Below, in pieces: positions 26,620 to 35,211 of a stretch of 53,018 nt of DNA. The position numbers were made by a program, and so were the translations under genes. Origin of the DNA: Kiritimatiellia bacterium (GTDB taxonomy: Bacteria > Verrucomicrobiota > Kiritimatiellia > RFP12 > UBA1067); the NCBI GenBank assembly GCA_017450695.1, contig JAFSTA010000203.1:1-53018 (forward strand), written 5' to 3'. The notes under the pieces were generated by a model. It was not told the origin of the DNA. It did not search any database and was given only the letters and a program-made list of their open reading frames with translations. The first letter of the stretch is position 1. Every line of letters begins with the position of its first letter.

Positions 26620-27324
26620 ATGACGGAGAATTTGTTACAGGAAATCGGGGTCTGCGCCCTTGTGTTTGTGGCGATTTGTGCAATCGTCTTGGCGGTGGTG
26701 TCGCTTCTCCGGTCTGTTGATGGATCCTCATGGCTCTCGTATCTCGGCCCTCATTGGATGAACCTCATGCGGGAACGTAAACGCAAGCTTTCTTTTGAAT
26801 CGCATATCCTTGATCTGGCGATGGGGTTGGCGAACGCGATGAAGGCGGGTATGGCGCTCCCTCAGGCGTTGGAGAAGGTCAGTGAACAGATGGGTGGTGT
26901 GATGAGTGAGGAAATATCGACGGTCCTGCGAGAATACCGGCTGGGTATGGGGATTACCGATTCGATGGGGCGCTTGGCGCAGCGGATGCCGTGCGAGGAT
27001 ATGAACCTTCTTGTCAGCTCCATCCGTTTGACGACGCAGACAGGTGGTAGTCTTGTTGATGTGTTGTCCTCGATGGTGGACATGATCCGCAACCGCACGG
27101 AATTTCAGGCAAAACTAAAGACATTGACTGCGCAAGGCAAGTTTGAGGCACTGGCTATGGCGTCTGCGCCGATGGCTGCGTTTTTGCTCCTGTATTTCAT
27201 TCAGCCAGACTTGATGCGCCCGCTCGTGACAACTCTGGTCGGATGGATCGCGATTGGAGTCGCTTTGACTTTGGAGACGATCGGGTTCGTGATTATCAAA
27301 AAACTCATAACGATTGAGGTGTGA
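26620..27324 (+). CDS. tadB: Tad inner-membrane platform protein TadB
   Basis: A 234-residue type II secretion F-domain protein. One N-terminal helix leads to a cytoplasmic domain (LDLAMGLANAMKAGMALPQA) and two C-terminal helices. It is shorter than typical TadB proteins (about 300 residues), the shortfall lying before the F domain. With TadC it forms the base on which the pilin is extruded. It starts eight bases after tadA. Confidence 0.88.
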   Translation: MTENLLQEIGVCALVFVAICAIVLAVVSLLRSVDGSSWLSYLGPHWMNLMRERKRKLSFESHILDLAMGLANAMKAGMALPQALEKVSEQMGGVMSEEISTVLREYRLGMGITDSMGRLAQRMPCEDMNLLVSSIRLTTQTGGSLVDVLSSMVDMIRNRTEFQAKLKTLTAQGKFEALAMASAPMAAFLLLYFIQPDLMRPLVTTLVGWIAIGVALTLETIGFVIIKKLITIEV

Positions 27325-27325
27325 C

Positions 27326-28228
27326 ATGGAAATCCTTCTCAATCACTGGTTCATTTACGGTTGTGTGTTTCTTGCGATCGTGCTTCCCGTACTTTTCTGG
27401 TCGCGGGATGATGCTGTACAGATTCGGCAGCACGGTGCAGGGTGGGCAAACCTGCCTGGAATATTCCAGTTCTGCTGGAATGCAATCTTGCTGTTTGAAT
27501 TTCCCTTGGGAACCCCATTGGCAAGATTGTTCCCTGAGAAAACAAAGAGATACGAGAAATGGATTCCTGCATCAGGTTTGCCTCTTACCCCGGAGAGGGT
27601 CTTTACTCTGCAACTCTTTACCTTGTTGGGCGGTTGTTTAATCGGGCTTCTCTTTTTCCTGATTCCCGGTCTCAAGGTGGGATTGTGTCTCCTGCTCTTT
27701 CTTTTTCTTGCTTTTTCTGGTTGGGTATATCCGTCAATCGCCTTGGAAAAATATGTCCTGTGGCGCCAGACGGAGATTACGCGGCAGCTTCCCTTTGCGA
27801 TCGATCTGATCGGTAGTGCGATGCGCTCGGGATTGGAGTTCGGCGCTGCGATGCGCTACTTTGAGGGGTTGAAAATCCCTGGGCCGCTGACCGAGGAATT
27901 TGGTAAGGTCCTTCAGCAGATTGAGTTGGGGAAAACCCGTACGGAAGCGTTGCAGGATATGGCGCAACGGGTTCAGGTCGATTCCTTTACGTCGTTTGTC
28001 GGTGTCGTGGCCTACGGTACGGAAATCGGAGCGTCTATCTCGGAGACGCTGCGTATTCACGGCGAAGAACTGCGCCGCGCACGTTTTCATCTGGCGGAAC
28101 GGAAGGCGGCTCGCGCGCCGTCTTTGATGATATTTCCGATGGCAGTTTTTATCATGCCGGCAGTGTTCATCATCGTAATCACGCCGGTAATCATGCAGAT
28201 GAAGGCTTCTGGGATAGGCGGACACTAG
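27326..28228 (+). CDS. tadC: Tad inner-membrane platform protein TadC
   Basis: A 300-residue partner of TadB with an F domain (residues about 150-280; IDLIGSAMRSGLEFGAAMRY, then VVAYGTEIGASISETLRIHG). It has membrane helices at both ends, two near residues 85-130 and one at the C-terminus. ATG at 27326 follows GAGGTG and begins one base after the tadB stop. Confidence 0.88.
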   Translation: MEILLNHWFIYGCVFLAIVLPVLFWSRDDAVQIRQHGAGWANLPGIFQFCWNAILLFEFPLGTPLARLFPEKTKRYEKWIPASGLPLTPERVFTLQLFTLLGGCLIGLLFFLIPGLKVGLCLLLFLFLAFSGWVYPSIALEKYVLWRQTEITRQLPFAIDLIGSAMRSGLEFGAAMRYFEGLKIPGPLTEEFGKVLQQIELGKTRTEALQDMAQRVQVDSFTSFVGVVAYGTEIGASISETLRIHGEELRRARFHLAERKAARAPSLMIFPMAVFIMPAVFIIVITPVIMQMKASGIGGH

Positions 28229-28237
28229 GAGAGATTG

Positions 28238-30376
28238 ATGGCGACTGAACGGATGTGGAAGATTACGATTGTAGGCGGTTCCAAAGACGGGAATGACTTT
28301 TCGTTCCCGGCGGATAAGACCGTCTTGATCGGGCGTTCACATTATCGGGAGGTTGACGCGAAGCTATATGTTACTCTGCATCTTGATGAAAAACATAAGG
28401 ATGTCTCCGGAAAGCACCTCGAACTATTTGTCAAAGACGGAGAAGCTTTTGTTCGGAACGTTAGCGAGCATTCGGTTACGCTCCTGAACGGCACGAAAGT
28501 CAGGTTGAAGGAATGTGTCCGAGTACAGGTCGGCGATACGGTCACGCTTGGCGGAACGGTCAAGGTGCGGTTGGACGAAATACCGGTAGAGCATTCGGCT
28601 TTAGACGACCCGGAGACGGGGGGGACCATCTATGTCGATCCTGATATGTTGCCTCCCGCTTCTCGTAAGGCGATGGAGGATGTTTCGGCATCCCCTGTAG
28701 AAATAAGTCCCCGGACAGACATTTCTGTGGGATCAACCGCAGTCACGAGGAACTCATCTTCGCCGGATAAAGCCGGGAATCAAGGGCAGAAGGATGGGGA
28801 TGTCCCGGCAAGCACTGCCTCGAATTCATCTGTTCAGGAATCTCTGGTCCAGCCATTGACGAACGCGACATCAGCTGCTGCTTTTACATCGCCTCACCGT
28901 TTTTCTCTCCGACTGAGCGGACCGGCTATCTTTGGAAAGAAAAAAAGGCAGAAGTCTGAGACTTCTGCCCAAAGCTCATTTCGTGAGGACGCTACAGGAC
29001 AAAAAACCAATTTGACCGATGTCAAGCGTGACAGTCGTACCGCTTCAGCTGACTCTAGCGGTTTAGGTATGACCACAACCAAGCCAAGTCCGGTCGAAGG
29101 GCGTTACCCGGATGTGCCGACCCAAAATAATCCATTATCCGGCGATGGCGAGACGGTTGTCCCTGATTCTTCAGTATTTGAAAGGCCTATGGATGATAAT
29201 CCTTCGGTATCGGGCGGCGGAGACGGTGACAAGACACGCCTATTTATTTCTGGCAATCCTCATATAGATTCTGATGACCGTCCCACTCCGCGTCCGCCTT
29301 CGAAGGATGTGATAGACGCGATGAAACGAGAGATGGAACGAAAACGTAGGTCGCGCCGTATATTGATGGGGATTGTTGTGGGGGCTGTTTTCGCAGGGGC
29401 GGGTTTTTGGTGGTACCTTACCCGCCCCGGAGGGGAGGAGTGGCTGACTTACCCCGAACCGATTCATGAATTTGGGTTGCGCGATGAGAACGGGGCGATG
29501 TTGCTGAAGGTGGATTATCCGTGGAATGAAAATGCGGATGTTGCCATCGCGTCTGGATCGAACGGTGTGACGGTTGCGAGCGCGATGGGGCGCGACCGCG
29601 ACGTTCCGTACTTCCTGCATCTGGAAGTGCGGTCTGATCCCGATGAACTGAAGATTGATTTGATGGAATCGATCTCGCGCTGGTTCAATCGGACCGAGGA
29701 ATCAGACCTTGGGTTCAGTTTTGATGAACGCATGAAAGAGAGCGTGAAACCGCAGTTTTTTGAAGACGTCTATCCTGGTTCTTGTCAGGAAAAATCTCTC
29801 TATGGGGTACGGTTTGTCCAGTTCGAGTACAAGCGGAGTCGTGGCGTGGATGCCAAGATGTGGCATGGTATCGGGATTTATTTCCGTTGCGGTGACGTGG
29901 TCTATAGCCTATTGCGAGAAATCCCGGAGACGTTTTGGGCAAGAGGCGGGTATTATTTTAAAATTGACTCCAATTTGGCGATATACAAGCGGTTCACAGA
30001 AGAGTACTGGGAGTCCCCAGGATTCACGTCCGTTTTACCGGACAAGCCGGTTGACGAACTCTTCGCCTCCATTCGGAATTCGTTTGCCAAGGAACGGCCC
30101 AGCGATTGGCGCGTAGTTGTTGGTCAGAGCATCGACTCGATCTTGATGAAGAACTGGAATGGAGATGCCAATATCCGTGATCGGGCAAAGGAGTTTCTCG
30201 CTCAATTCCGGGAAAAACTACAGGTGTTTTATTATAAGGAATACAATGCTTACCAGACAGCGAAAACAAACCGTGACGAGAAGAAAATGGGGGAGATTCG
30301 TCAGGACGTGAAGAGTATATTCGATAATCAGGGAGAACGCTATTATTTTCTAATCGGGAACGGGGAGGTTTGGTGA
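28238..30376 (+). CDS. FHA-domain membrane protein of the Tad locus
   Basis: A 712-residue protein. Residues about 1-110 form an FHA domain (VLIGRSHYREVD, DVSGKHLEL, TLLNGTKVRL). A low-complexity Ser/Thr/Pro-rich linker follows to about residue 365. A single membrane helix (about 373-392, GIVVGAVFAGAGFWWY) comes next, then a C-terminal domain of about 320 residues without a recognised family. FHA faces the cytoplasm and the C-terminal domain the periplasm if the N-terminus is inside. The linker's many Ser/Thr-Pro sites are possible phosphorylation targets. It is ten bases after tadC, with AGGAG before ATG 28238. Confidence 0.8.
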   Translation: MATERMWKITIVGGSKDGNDFSFPADKTVLIGRSHYREVDAKLYVTLHLDEKHKDVSGKHLELFVKDGEAFVRNVSEHSVTLLNGTKVRLKECVRVQVGDTVTLGGTVKVRLDEIPVEHSALDDPETGGTIYVDPDMLPPASRKAMEDVSASPVEISPRTDISVGSTAVTRNSSSPDKAGNQGQKDGDVPASTASNSSVQESLVQPLTNATSAAAFTSPHRFSLRLSGPAIFGKKKRQKSETSAQSSFREDATGQKTNLTDVKRDSRTASADSSGLGMTTTKPSPVEGRYPDVPTQNNPLSGDGETVVPDSSVFERPMDDNPSVSGGGDGDKTRLFISGNPHIDSDDRPTPRPPSKDVIDAMKREMERKRRSRRILMGIVVGAVFAGAGFWWYLTRPGGEEWLTYPEPIHEFGLRDENGAMLLKVDYPWNENADVAIASGSNGVTVASAMGRDRDVPYFLHLEVRSDPDELKIDLMESISRWFNRTEESDLGFSFDERMKESVKPQFFEDVYPGSCQEKSLYGVRFVQFEYKRSRGVDAKMWHGIGIYFRCGDVVYSLLREIPETFWARGGYYFKIDSNLAIYKRFTEEYWESPGFTSVLPDKPVDELFASIRNSFAKERPSDWRVVVGQSIDSILMKNWNGDANIRDRAKEFLAQFREKLQVFYYKEYNAYQTAKTNRDEKKMGEIRQDVKSIFDNQGERYYFLIGNGEVW

Positions 30377-32721
30377 TGGCGCGAGCTGTGTATCTGGTCG
30401 AGCTGAAGAATAACGGGAAAACGATCCGGACCTTGCGCATGGAGGCTGGGTGTCAGGAAGTGAACGTCGGGCGTTCCAGCCAGTGTGCGTTGCAAACCCC
30501 GCAGGGCGACCATTCGGTCAGCCGTGTCCATGCCCGCTTGTTCTGGAAGGGTAGTGCGCTTTATCTGGAAGACAGCAAGAGCCTGAGCGGCATCTATTTC
30601 AAAGGAGAGAAAATCACCAAACCTCAGAAAATCGCATCGGGGAATCTTTTCTCAATTGGCACCTCCTGTTCCATCCGGTTTGAAAGACCGGATCCGAAAA
30701 TGGAACTTAGGGGAGGAAGGTTTCACAAATTGGAGTATCTGAACGGAGATCATGCCGGGAAAATGGTAGATATCCGCCCCAAGGAAGGAGAGACCGAATT
30801 TGTAATTGGACGCGCCACTTCGTGCGCTCTCTACCTTTCGGATGCTAAAGAGTATGTTTCGCGGCGGCATGCGTTACTGTGGTTGGAGAAAGACGGTTCG
30901 GAATGCTGGATCAAGGGGTTGGGCGGAGAGGTGAAAGTCAACGGCGAGATTGTCCCGGCAAAGGGGCGTTGGCTCAAGCACAACGACAAGATTGAAATAA
31001 CCTATTACGAATTTCGTTTTCTGGATCGTGAATTCCCGGTCAAACGTCTATTCATCTGGCTGAAAGTTTTCGCTGTCGCCGCAACCCTCGGTATCATGGC
31101 TGTCGCATACGTTATGTTCAGCGATCGGGTGAAGGCTTCTGAATGCATGGTTGTCGCTGAACAGCAGGCTGCGGAACTGGATTTCGACGCTGCAAAGAAA
31201 ACGCTTGGCGCGGCCTTGCTGGCGCGGGATGCTGACAAGTGCCGTGTGAGAATCGACGCGCTGGCCGCGAAGATCGACCGCTGGAAGAACACGGTCTCGG
31301 AGTGGGAAGAGGCGCAGCGGTTGCTTCGCGATGGTGCGTTTAAGTCCGCGAAGAAAATTTTGGATTCGCTCACCGGCGGTGTTACAGACGCATGGTCGTG
31401 GAACGGAACGACAGCCTTTGAGGACAAACGCAAGGCCGAATTCGCCAGCCGTTTGCTTAGGCAGTATTACAATGCGGAGGAATCGTTGTCCAGTACGAGT
31501 CAGGGACAGCCTGAACAACAGGCGGAATCAATCCGAAGGAGTGCCGCCTCGTTATCCTCGTTCCTTGAGAAGTCGACGTCGGAGATTGCCGCCCAGCCTG
31601 AAAACCTTGCAGCGCTAACAAACGTGATCGCCTCCGTGCGCAAACAGATGGATGATGTGCGACTTGGCTTTGAACGGGTCGATGGCAGCATTGCCAAGCT
31701 CGATTTAGTCAACCCAGACTTTGACAGCCTTGCGAAAGAGCTAGAGACGATTATGGGAGACAAGACATCACACGAGGCTGTGCGGGCGTACGCGGAAAAG
31801 TATCGCCAGCCTTGCGCGGAACTTGCTGCCGCGAAACGCTTCATCGGCAGTGAATTTGACGATATCAACGCGATGCGTTTTGAGTCGGTTCGGCAGCGTG
31901 CGGGGCAGCTCCGGCTTCCCGGGAAAGAACTGTGCGCCAGACATCCGAGGCTTTCCGAACATCGTGCCAAGCTGGACGGCCATCATGGGGATGTCCAGGA
32001 TTTGGCAAAGAACCTCCGGAGCATCATGGGGGGGCTTTCCGAACAAGGGGTGGAAAACGGTCGGTGCGGGATCTCGCTTGAAAGGATTCTGGATCCCGAA
32101 TCGTGGAAAAAGGCTTTGACGTTCGACTGCCTGAATGGCAAGGTTCCGATCCGGACGCGTACAGAACCTTGCGGCTGGTATGACGGTTTGTTGGGAGTGG
32201 AGTTCACCTACTATTCCTTGGCAGCTCTTCCCAAGGATTATAACGGGGATTGTCTGCGGTTGGTTCGTTTCGAACCGGATATCGTGAAGGCGAAACGTTC
32301 GTTCGAGGCGGTGGAGACATTTGTCGGTTATATCAAGAATTGCGTGGAGAGGAACAAGTGGAGTTGGCTTCTGCGCGGGGAACTGGGCAGTTTTTACAAG
32401 TATTGCCAGTCACTTTTGGCGAAAAGAAGGGAATTGGCGGATTCACTCGTTTCTTATCACGGATCGCCCAGGGCAAGGCTGGTTGCCGGGTTTTATGCGG
32501 GCTATCTGATTCCCGGCGGTTGGGATGGGCAGAGTCGCGCAGAACTCGTTGCCCAGTTCAGGAAGATATCCCGGAATGTCGGAGAACTCTGCGAACAGTA
32601 TAAAAATGCGGAACCGGGCGAGCAAATTGAGTTGCGCTCCAAAATACTCGAGACCGGTGTTCCCGGTGATTTTCAACTCCAGCCCAAATGGGCCGCGAAA
32701 TATGACGGGGGGCAGGAATGA
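30376..32721 (+). CDS. Tandem-FHA membrane protein of the Tad locus
   Basis: A 781-residue protein that begins on the last base of the previous stop (TGATG). It has two FHA domains, about residues 15-100 (VNVGRSSQCALQ, SVSRVHARLF) and 125-215 (FVIGRATSCALYL, YVSRRHALLWL, GEVKVNGEIV). A membrane helix follows at about 223-245. A 530-residue helical C-terminal region lacks a recognised family. The first FHA domain has KGEKI where the second has the usual NG, so it may bind differently. Position and architecture parallel the preceding FHA protein. Confidence 0.8.
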   Translation: MARAVYLVELKNNGKTIRTLRMEAGCQEVNVGRSSQCALQTPQGDHSVSRVHARLFWKGSALYLEDSKSLSGIYFKGEKITKPQKIASGNLFSIGTSCSIRFERPDPKMELRGGRFHKLEYLNGDHAGKMVDIRPKEGETEFVIGRATSCALYLSDAKEYVSRRHALLWLEKDGSECWIKGLGGEVKVNGEIVPAKGRWLKHNDKIEITYYEFRFLDREFPVKRLFIWLKVFAVAATLGIMAVAYVMFSDRVKASECMVVAEQQAAELDFDAAKKTLGAALLARDADKCRVRIDALAAKIDRWKNTVSEWEEAQRLLRDGAFKSAKKILDSLTGGVTDAWSWNGTTAFEDKRKAEFASRLLRQYYNAEESLSSTSQGQPEQQAESIRRSAASLSSFLEKSTSEIAAQPENLAALTNVIASVRKQMDDVRLGFERVDGSIAKLDLVNPDFDSLAKELETIMGDKTSHEAVRAYAEKYRQPCAELAAAKRFIGSEFDDINAMRFESVRQRAGQLRLPGKELCARHPRLSEHRAKLDGHHGDVQDLAKNLRSIMGGLSEQGVENGRCGISLERILDPESWKKALTFDCLNGKVPIRTRTEPCGWYDGLLGVEFTYYSLAALPKDYNGDCLRLVRFEPDIVKAKRSFEAVETFVGYIKNCVERNKWSWLLRGELGSFYKYCQSLLAKRRELADSLVSYHGSPRARLVAGFYAGYLIPGGWDGQSRAELVAQFRKISRNVGELCEQYKNAEPGEQIELRSKILETGVPGDFQLQPKWAAKYDGGQE

Positions 32722-33182
32722 AGGCGAATTTGTCCTTTGAAAATCTCATGCAGAACCGTAGTGCAGAGAGAATTGTGAAAAGTAAGCTCCCGCACCGTGG
32801 CGTGTCAATCGGTTTGAATCGAAAACAACGCGAACAACTGAAAACGATTTACTCCTTGTCGGTTGAAGTTGTTCCTGTTGTTTTTATACTCATCGCATTA
32901 CTTGCAATTTACATGGTGAAACGCATATCTTGCATGGCTCGTTATTTGCCTGCAACATGGACGAAATGGAAATGTGAGTATTCGGCTGGTGTACTTCGGG
33001 CAACGGACGGCTCTGTGCTAATGGAATACGTCCTTGTACAGGTTCTTGTAGCGTGTTTCCTCATGCTCATGATGAACAAACTGTTTTATAATTGGTCATC
33101 GGGTTCTTTGGTAGAGCTTGGCCTTGAGGTCAAGTACTTCTTCCAACGGCTCCTCGGCGGGTTGTCGCTTCCCGTCCCGTGA
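32718..33182 (+). CDS. Pilin-like membrane protein with long N-terminal leader
   Basis: A 154-residue protein overlapping the previous gene by four bases. It has one membrane helix at about 48-68 and a second at 103-120. The second is preceded by G98-SVLME103-Y, exactly the spacing of a class III prepilin site (G at -1, E at +5) as in the Flp pilin encoded next (G-QTMME-Y). If the prepilin peptidase cuts at G98, a long leader with its own helix would be released and a 56-residue pseudopilin left. It could instead be an uncleaved membrane protein. No family recognised. Confidence 0.65.
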   Translation: MKANLSFENLMQNRSAERIVKSKLPHRGVSIGLNRKQREQLKTIYSLSVEVVPVVFILIALLAIYMVKRISCMARYLPATWTKWKCEYSAGVLRATDGSVLMEYVLVQVLVACFLMLMMNKLFYNWSSGSLVELGLEVKYFFQRLLGGLSLPVP

Positions 33183-33218
33183 GCTTTCACAAACAAGCGA
33201 AACAGAAAGGGCAGTTCA

Positions 33219-33521
33219 ATGAAAAAAACAATGATGCAAATGAAATCCTGGCTCGGCAAGACGGTTCGCCGTTTTGCGAAAGAGGATAAGGGGCAGACGA
33301 TGATGGAGTACGTCATCATTGCCGTGTTGGTCGCCGCAGCTTGTACAGCGGCGGTCATTTATTTCGGTCGGCAGAATGCAAATCAGATTGCTGTTGCGAT
33401 TAAAGCTTCGGCAGGAGATGCGAAGGGGGCAATAGAGTCACAAGAAAAAGGTCAATCAGAAGCGGAGAAAAACGCGGACGCAGCAAAGGAAGCTGCCGAA
33501 AAATTCGGCAAGGCAAATTAA
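33219..33521 (+). CDS. flp: Flp-family pilin
   Basis: A 100-residue prepilin. A 25-residue basic leader ends DKG, followed by QTMMEYVIIAVLVAAACTA, the class III (Flp) signature with Glu at +5, a hydrophobic assembly helix, and a charged Ala/Glu/Lys-rich tail (about 50-100). The tail is longer than in many Flp pilins. The peptidase gene follows after two bases. It is the probable main subunit of the pilus. Confidence 0.9.
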   Translation: MKKTMMQMKSWLGKTVRRFAKEDKGQTMMEYVIIAVLVAAACTAAVIYFGRQNANQIAVAIKASAGDAKGAIESQEKGQSEAEKNADAAKEAAEKFGKAN

Positions 33522-33523
33522 CA

Positions 33524-34069
33524 ATGGAACATTCATTCTCCACCTTCCGCGCGGTTATCGTTCTTTTGTTACTTCCGTGGCTGACGATATTGTGCGTGAA
33601 AGACTTGCGGACGCGCCGTCTTCCCAATGTTTGGACGTTGGGCGGATTGGCGTGTGCGCTGGTCTTGGATTTTGTCCAAGGTGGAGGTGTCGGGCTGATG
33701 GACGGGCTGGCGGCGGCGGGGGTGTGTATCCTTTTCCTCTTGATCCCGTTCTTTGTCCGTGCGGCGGGCGGGGGCGATGTGAAGATGTTGGCGGCTTGCG
33801 GGGCGTTCGTGGGGATGAAGCAGGTTCTTCTGCTCCTCATCGCCGTCTCCTTCGCTGGTTTTTTCGTCGCCCTCGCCATGTTGATTACGGGGAAGGTCGG
33901 TGTCGCCCGTATGAAGCATGCCTTCCGTACTCTTTTCGATTGGCGGTATGACCGCGCGGCCGGTCGTGCGGCCCTACCGCCCAAAGAAGATGAGGGAAAC
34001 CGGATCCCATTCGGTCTCGCGATCGCGATTGGTACGCTCGCCACATTTGCGATGGAGGTTTTCGGATGA
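33524..34069 (+). CDS. tadV: Prepilin peptidase TadV/CpaA (A24 family)
   Basis: A 181-residue membrane aspartyl peptidase of the short CpaA type without the methylase domain. The two catalytic aspartates lie in CVKDLRTRRLPN (D27) and GGGDVKMLA (D85, the GxGD motif). Five to six helices are evident. It should cleave Flp and the TadE-like pseudopilins after the conserved Gly. It overlaps the next gene by four bases. Confidence 0.92.
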   Translation: MEHSFSTFRAVIVLLLLPWLTILCVKDLRTRRLPNVWTLGGLACALVLDFVQGGGVGLMDGLAAAGVCILFLLIPFFVRAAGGGDVKMLAACGAFVGMKQVLLLLIAVSFAGFFVALAMLITGKVGVARMKHAFRTLFDWRYDRAAGRAALPPKEDEGNRIPFGLAIAIGTLATFAMEVFG

Positions 34070-34575
34070 CCATAACTCCTGTTCAGTTGGGTACTGTTAC
34101 CTTTGGCTTTTGTATATTTTTCGGGTTCCCACTCCACGCTTTCCCGACTTCTCGACAAGGACAAGGTGGGGTGTACACGTTTCTTGGGCAAATCGGTACA
34201 AGTGGAAATGGACGGGTTTGCAATACGCAGCTGGTTTCGGTTGAAATGCGCCAGGAGTTACAGAGGTTGGATGTACAAGTGAGGGGACCGAAACCTGCCG
34301 TTTTGGATAAGGAGGGAAAACGATTACGAGAGTTGGTTACGCAACAGAAGATACTAATGGATCAGTTACGGCAGTTAAAAAGTGATTTTGTTGATGATTC
34401 AGACCGCGATACGGATTTGGATACAACAGACGACGAAGTGGAATCTGAGGGCGATGGATTGAGTCCTGAAGAACGGGCAAGTGTTCAGAATGGCGAGGTC
34501 TTGAAAAAAAACATCTTGAAAATGCAAAAGGTGATCAAGCAGTTTCAAAAAATATCCAGAAAGGTGGAATATTGA
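34066..34575 (+). CDS. Secreted hypothetical protein
   Basis: A 169-residue protein with a hydrophobic N-terminus (TFGFCIFFGFPLHAFP). The rest is soluble, with a helical segment (RQELQRLDVQVRGPK on), an acidic stretch (DDSDRDTDLDTTDDEVESEG) and a basic, possibly coiled C-terminus. No family recognised. It overlaps tadV and precedes the TadE-like gene with shared bases, so it is co-translated with the pilus genes. Confidence 0.65.
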   Translation: MTITPVQLGTVTFGFCIFFGFPLHAFPTSRQGQGGVYTFLGQIGTSGNGRVCNTQLVSVEMRQELQRLDVQVRGPKPAVLDKEGKRLRELVTQQKILMDQLRQLKSDFVDDSDRDTDLDTTDDEVESEGDGLSPEERASVQNGEVLKKNILKMQKVIKQFQKISRKVEY

Positions 34576-34577
34576 GT

Positions 34578-35198
34578 ATGCGTATTTTACGAAGCCAAGG
34601 TTCGATGATGTTGGAGTTTGTGCTGACGATGCCGATCCTTTTCATCTTGATTATGTTGGTTGTACAGTTTGCTCAGATTTGGATCGCACGTCAGATGGTG
34701 GCGTATGCGGCGTTTTGTTCTGCCCGTTCCATTCTCAGTGCGAATATATGTGAACGGAATCCTTTTCTCCGGCAGAAAATAGAACGTTGTGACCATGCCG
34801 CCGCACGTCAGGCGCTGGCTTGGATGGGGAGCGCGTCTTCATCTGGCAGACTTGTTAAAATTCCTGGATGGGGTACGATTCCGGAATCTGGGGCTGTGGA
34901 TAAACGTCTGAAAGTTGAATCCTTGGTTGAAGACGGAAAATATGCATATTCGACAGTTGTTTATTCGTTTCCTCTTTTGGTTCCGGTTGCAGGGGCGATG
35001 GTAAGTTTTCTTGCACAGCATCAGCCAGAAGAGAGCCGGTATGTTCAGTATGCGAATCGAGGTATCCTTTTCCCCGGTTGGACGGGGGAGACGGAAGAAT
35101 TTGACGGGGTGCCGTATGTCGACTTGACGGAGACGTGCGTCCTTCCATTACCGTATTCAACGGAGTCTTTGCCGCTTAACGGGTACGTGTATCCTTGA
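34578..35198 (+). CDS. tadE: TadE-like pseudopilin
   Basis: A protein of 206 residues starting at ATG 34578 with AAGGTGG upstream. The N-terminus reads LRSQG-SMMLEFVLTMPILF, a class III prepilin site (G at -1, E at +5) followed by a hydrophobic helix and the TadE pattern FAQIWIARQMVAYAAFCSAR. The remainder is a periplasmic domain. TadE/TadF proteins are minor pseudopilins processed by TadV. Confidence 0.85.
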   Translation: MRILRSQGSMMLEFVLTMPILFILIMLVVQFAQIWIARQMVAYAAFCSARSILSANICERNPFLRQKIERCDHAAARQALAWMGSASSSGRLVKIPGWGTIPESGAVDKRLKVESLVEDGKYAYSTVVYSFPLLVPVAGAMVSFLAQHQPEESRYVQYANRGILFPGWTGETEEFDGVPYVDLTETCVLPLPYSTESLPLNGYVYP

Positions 35199-35211
35199 CG
35201 GAAGGTGGGTA

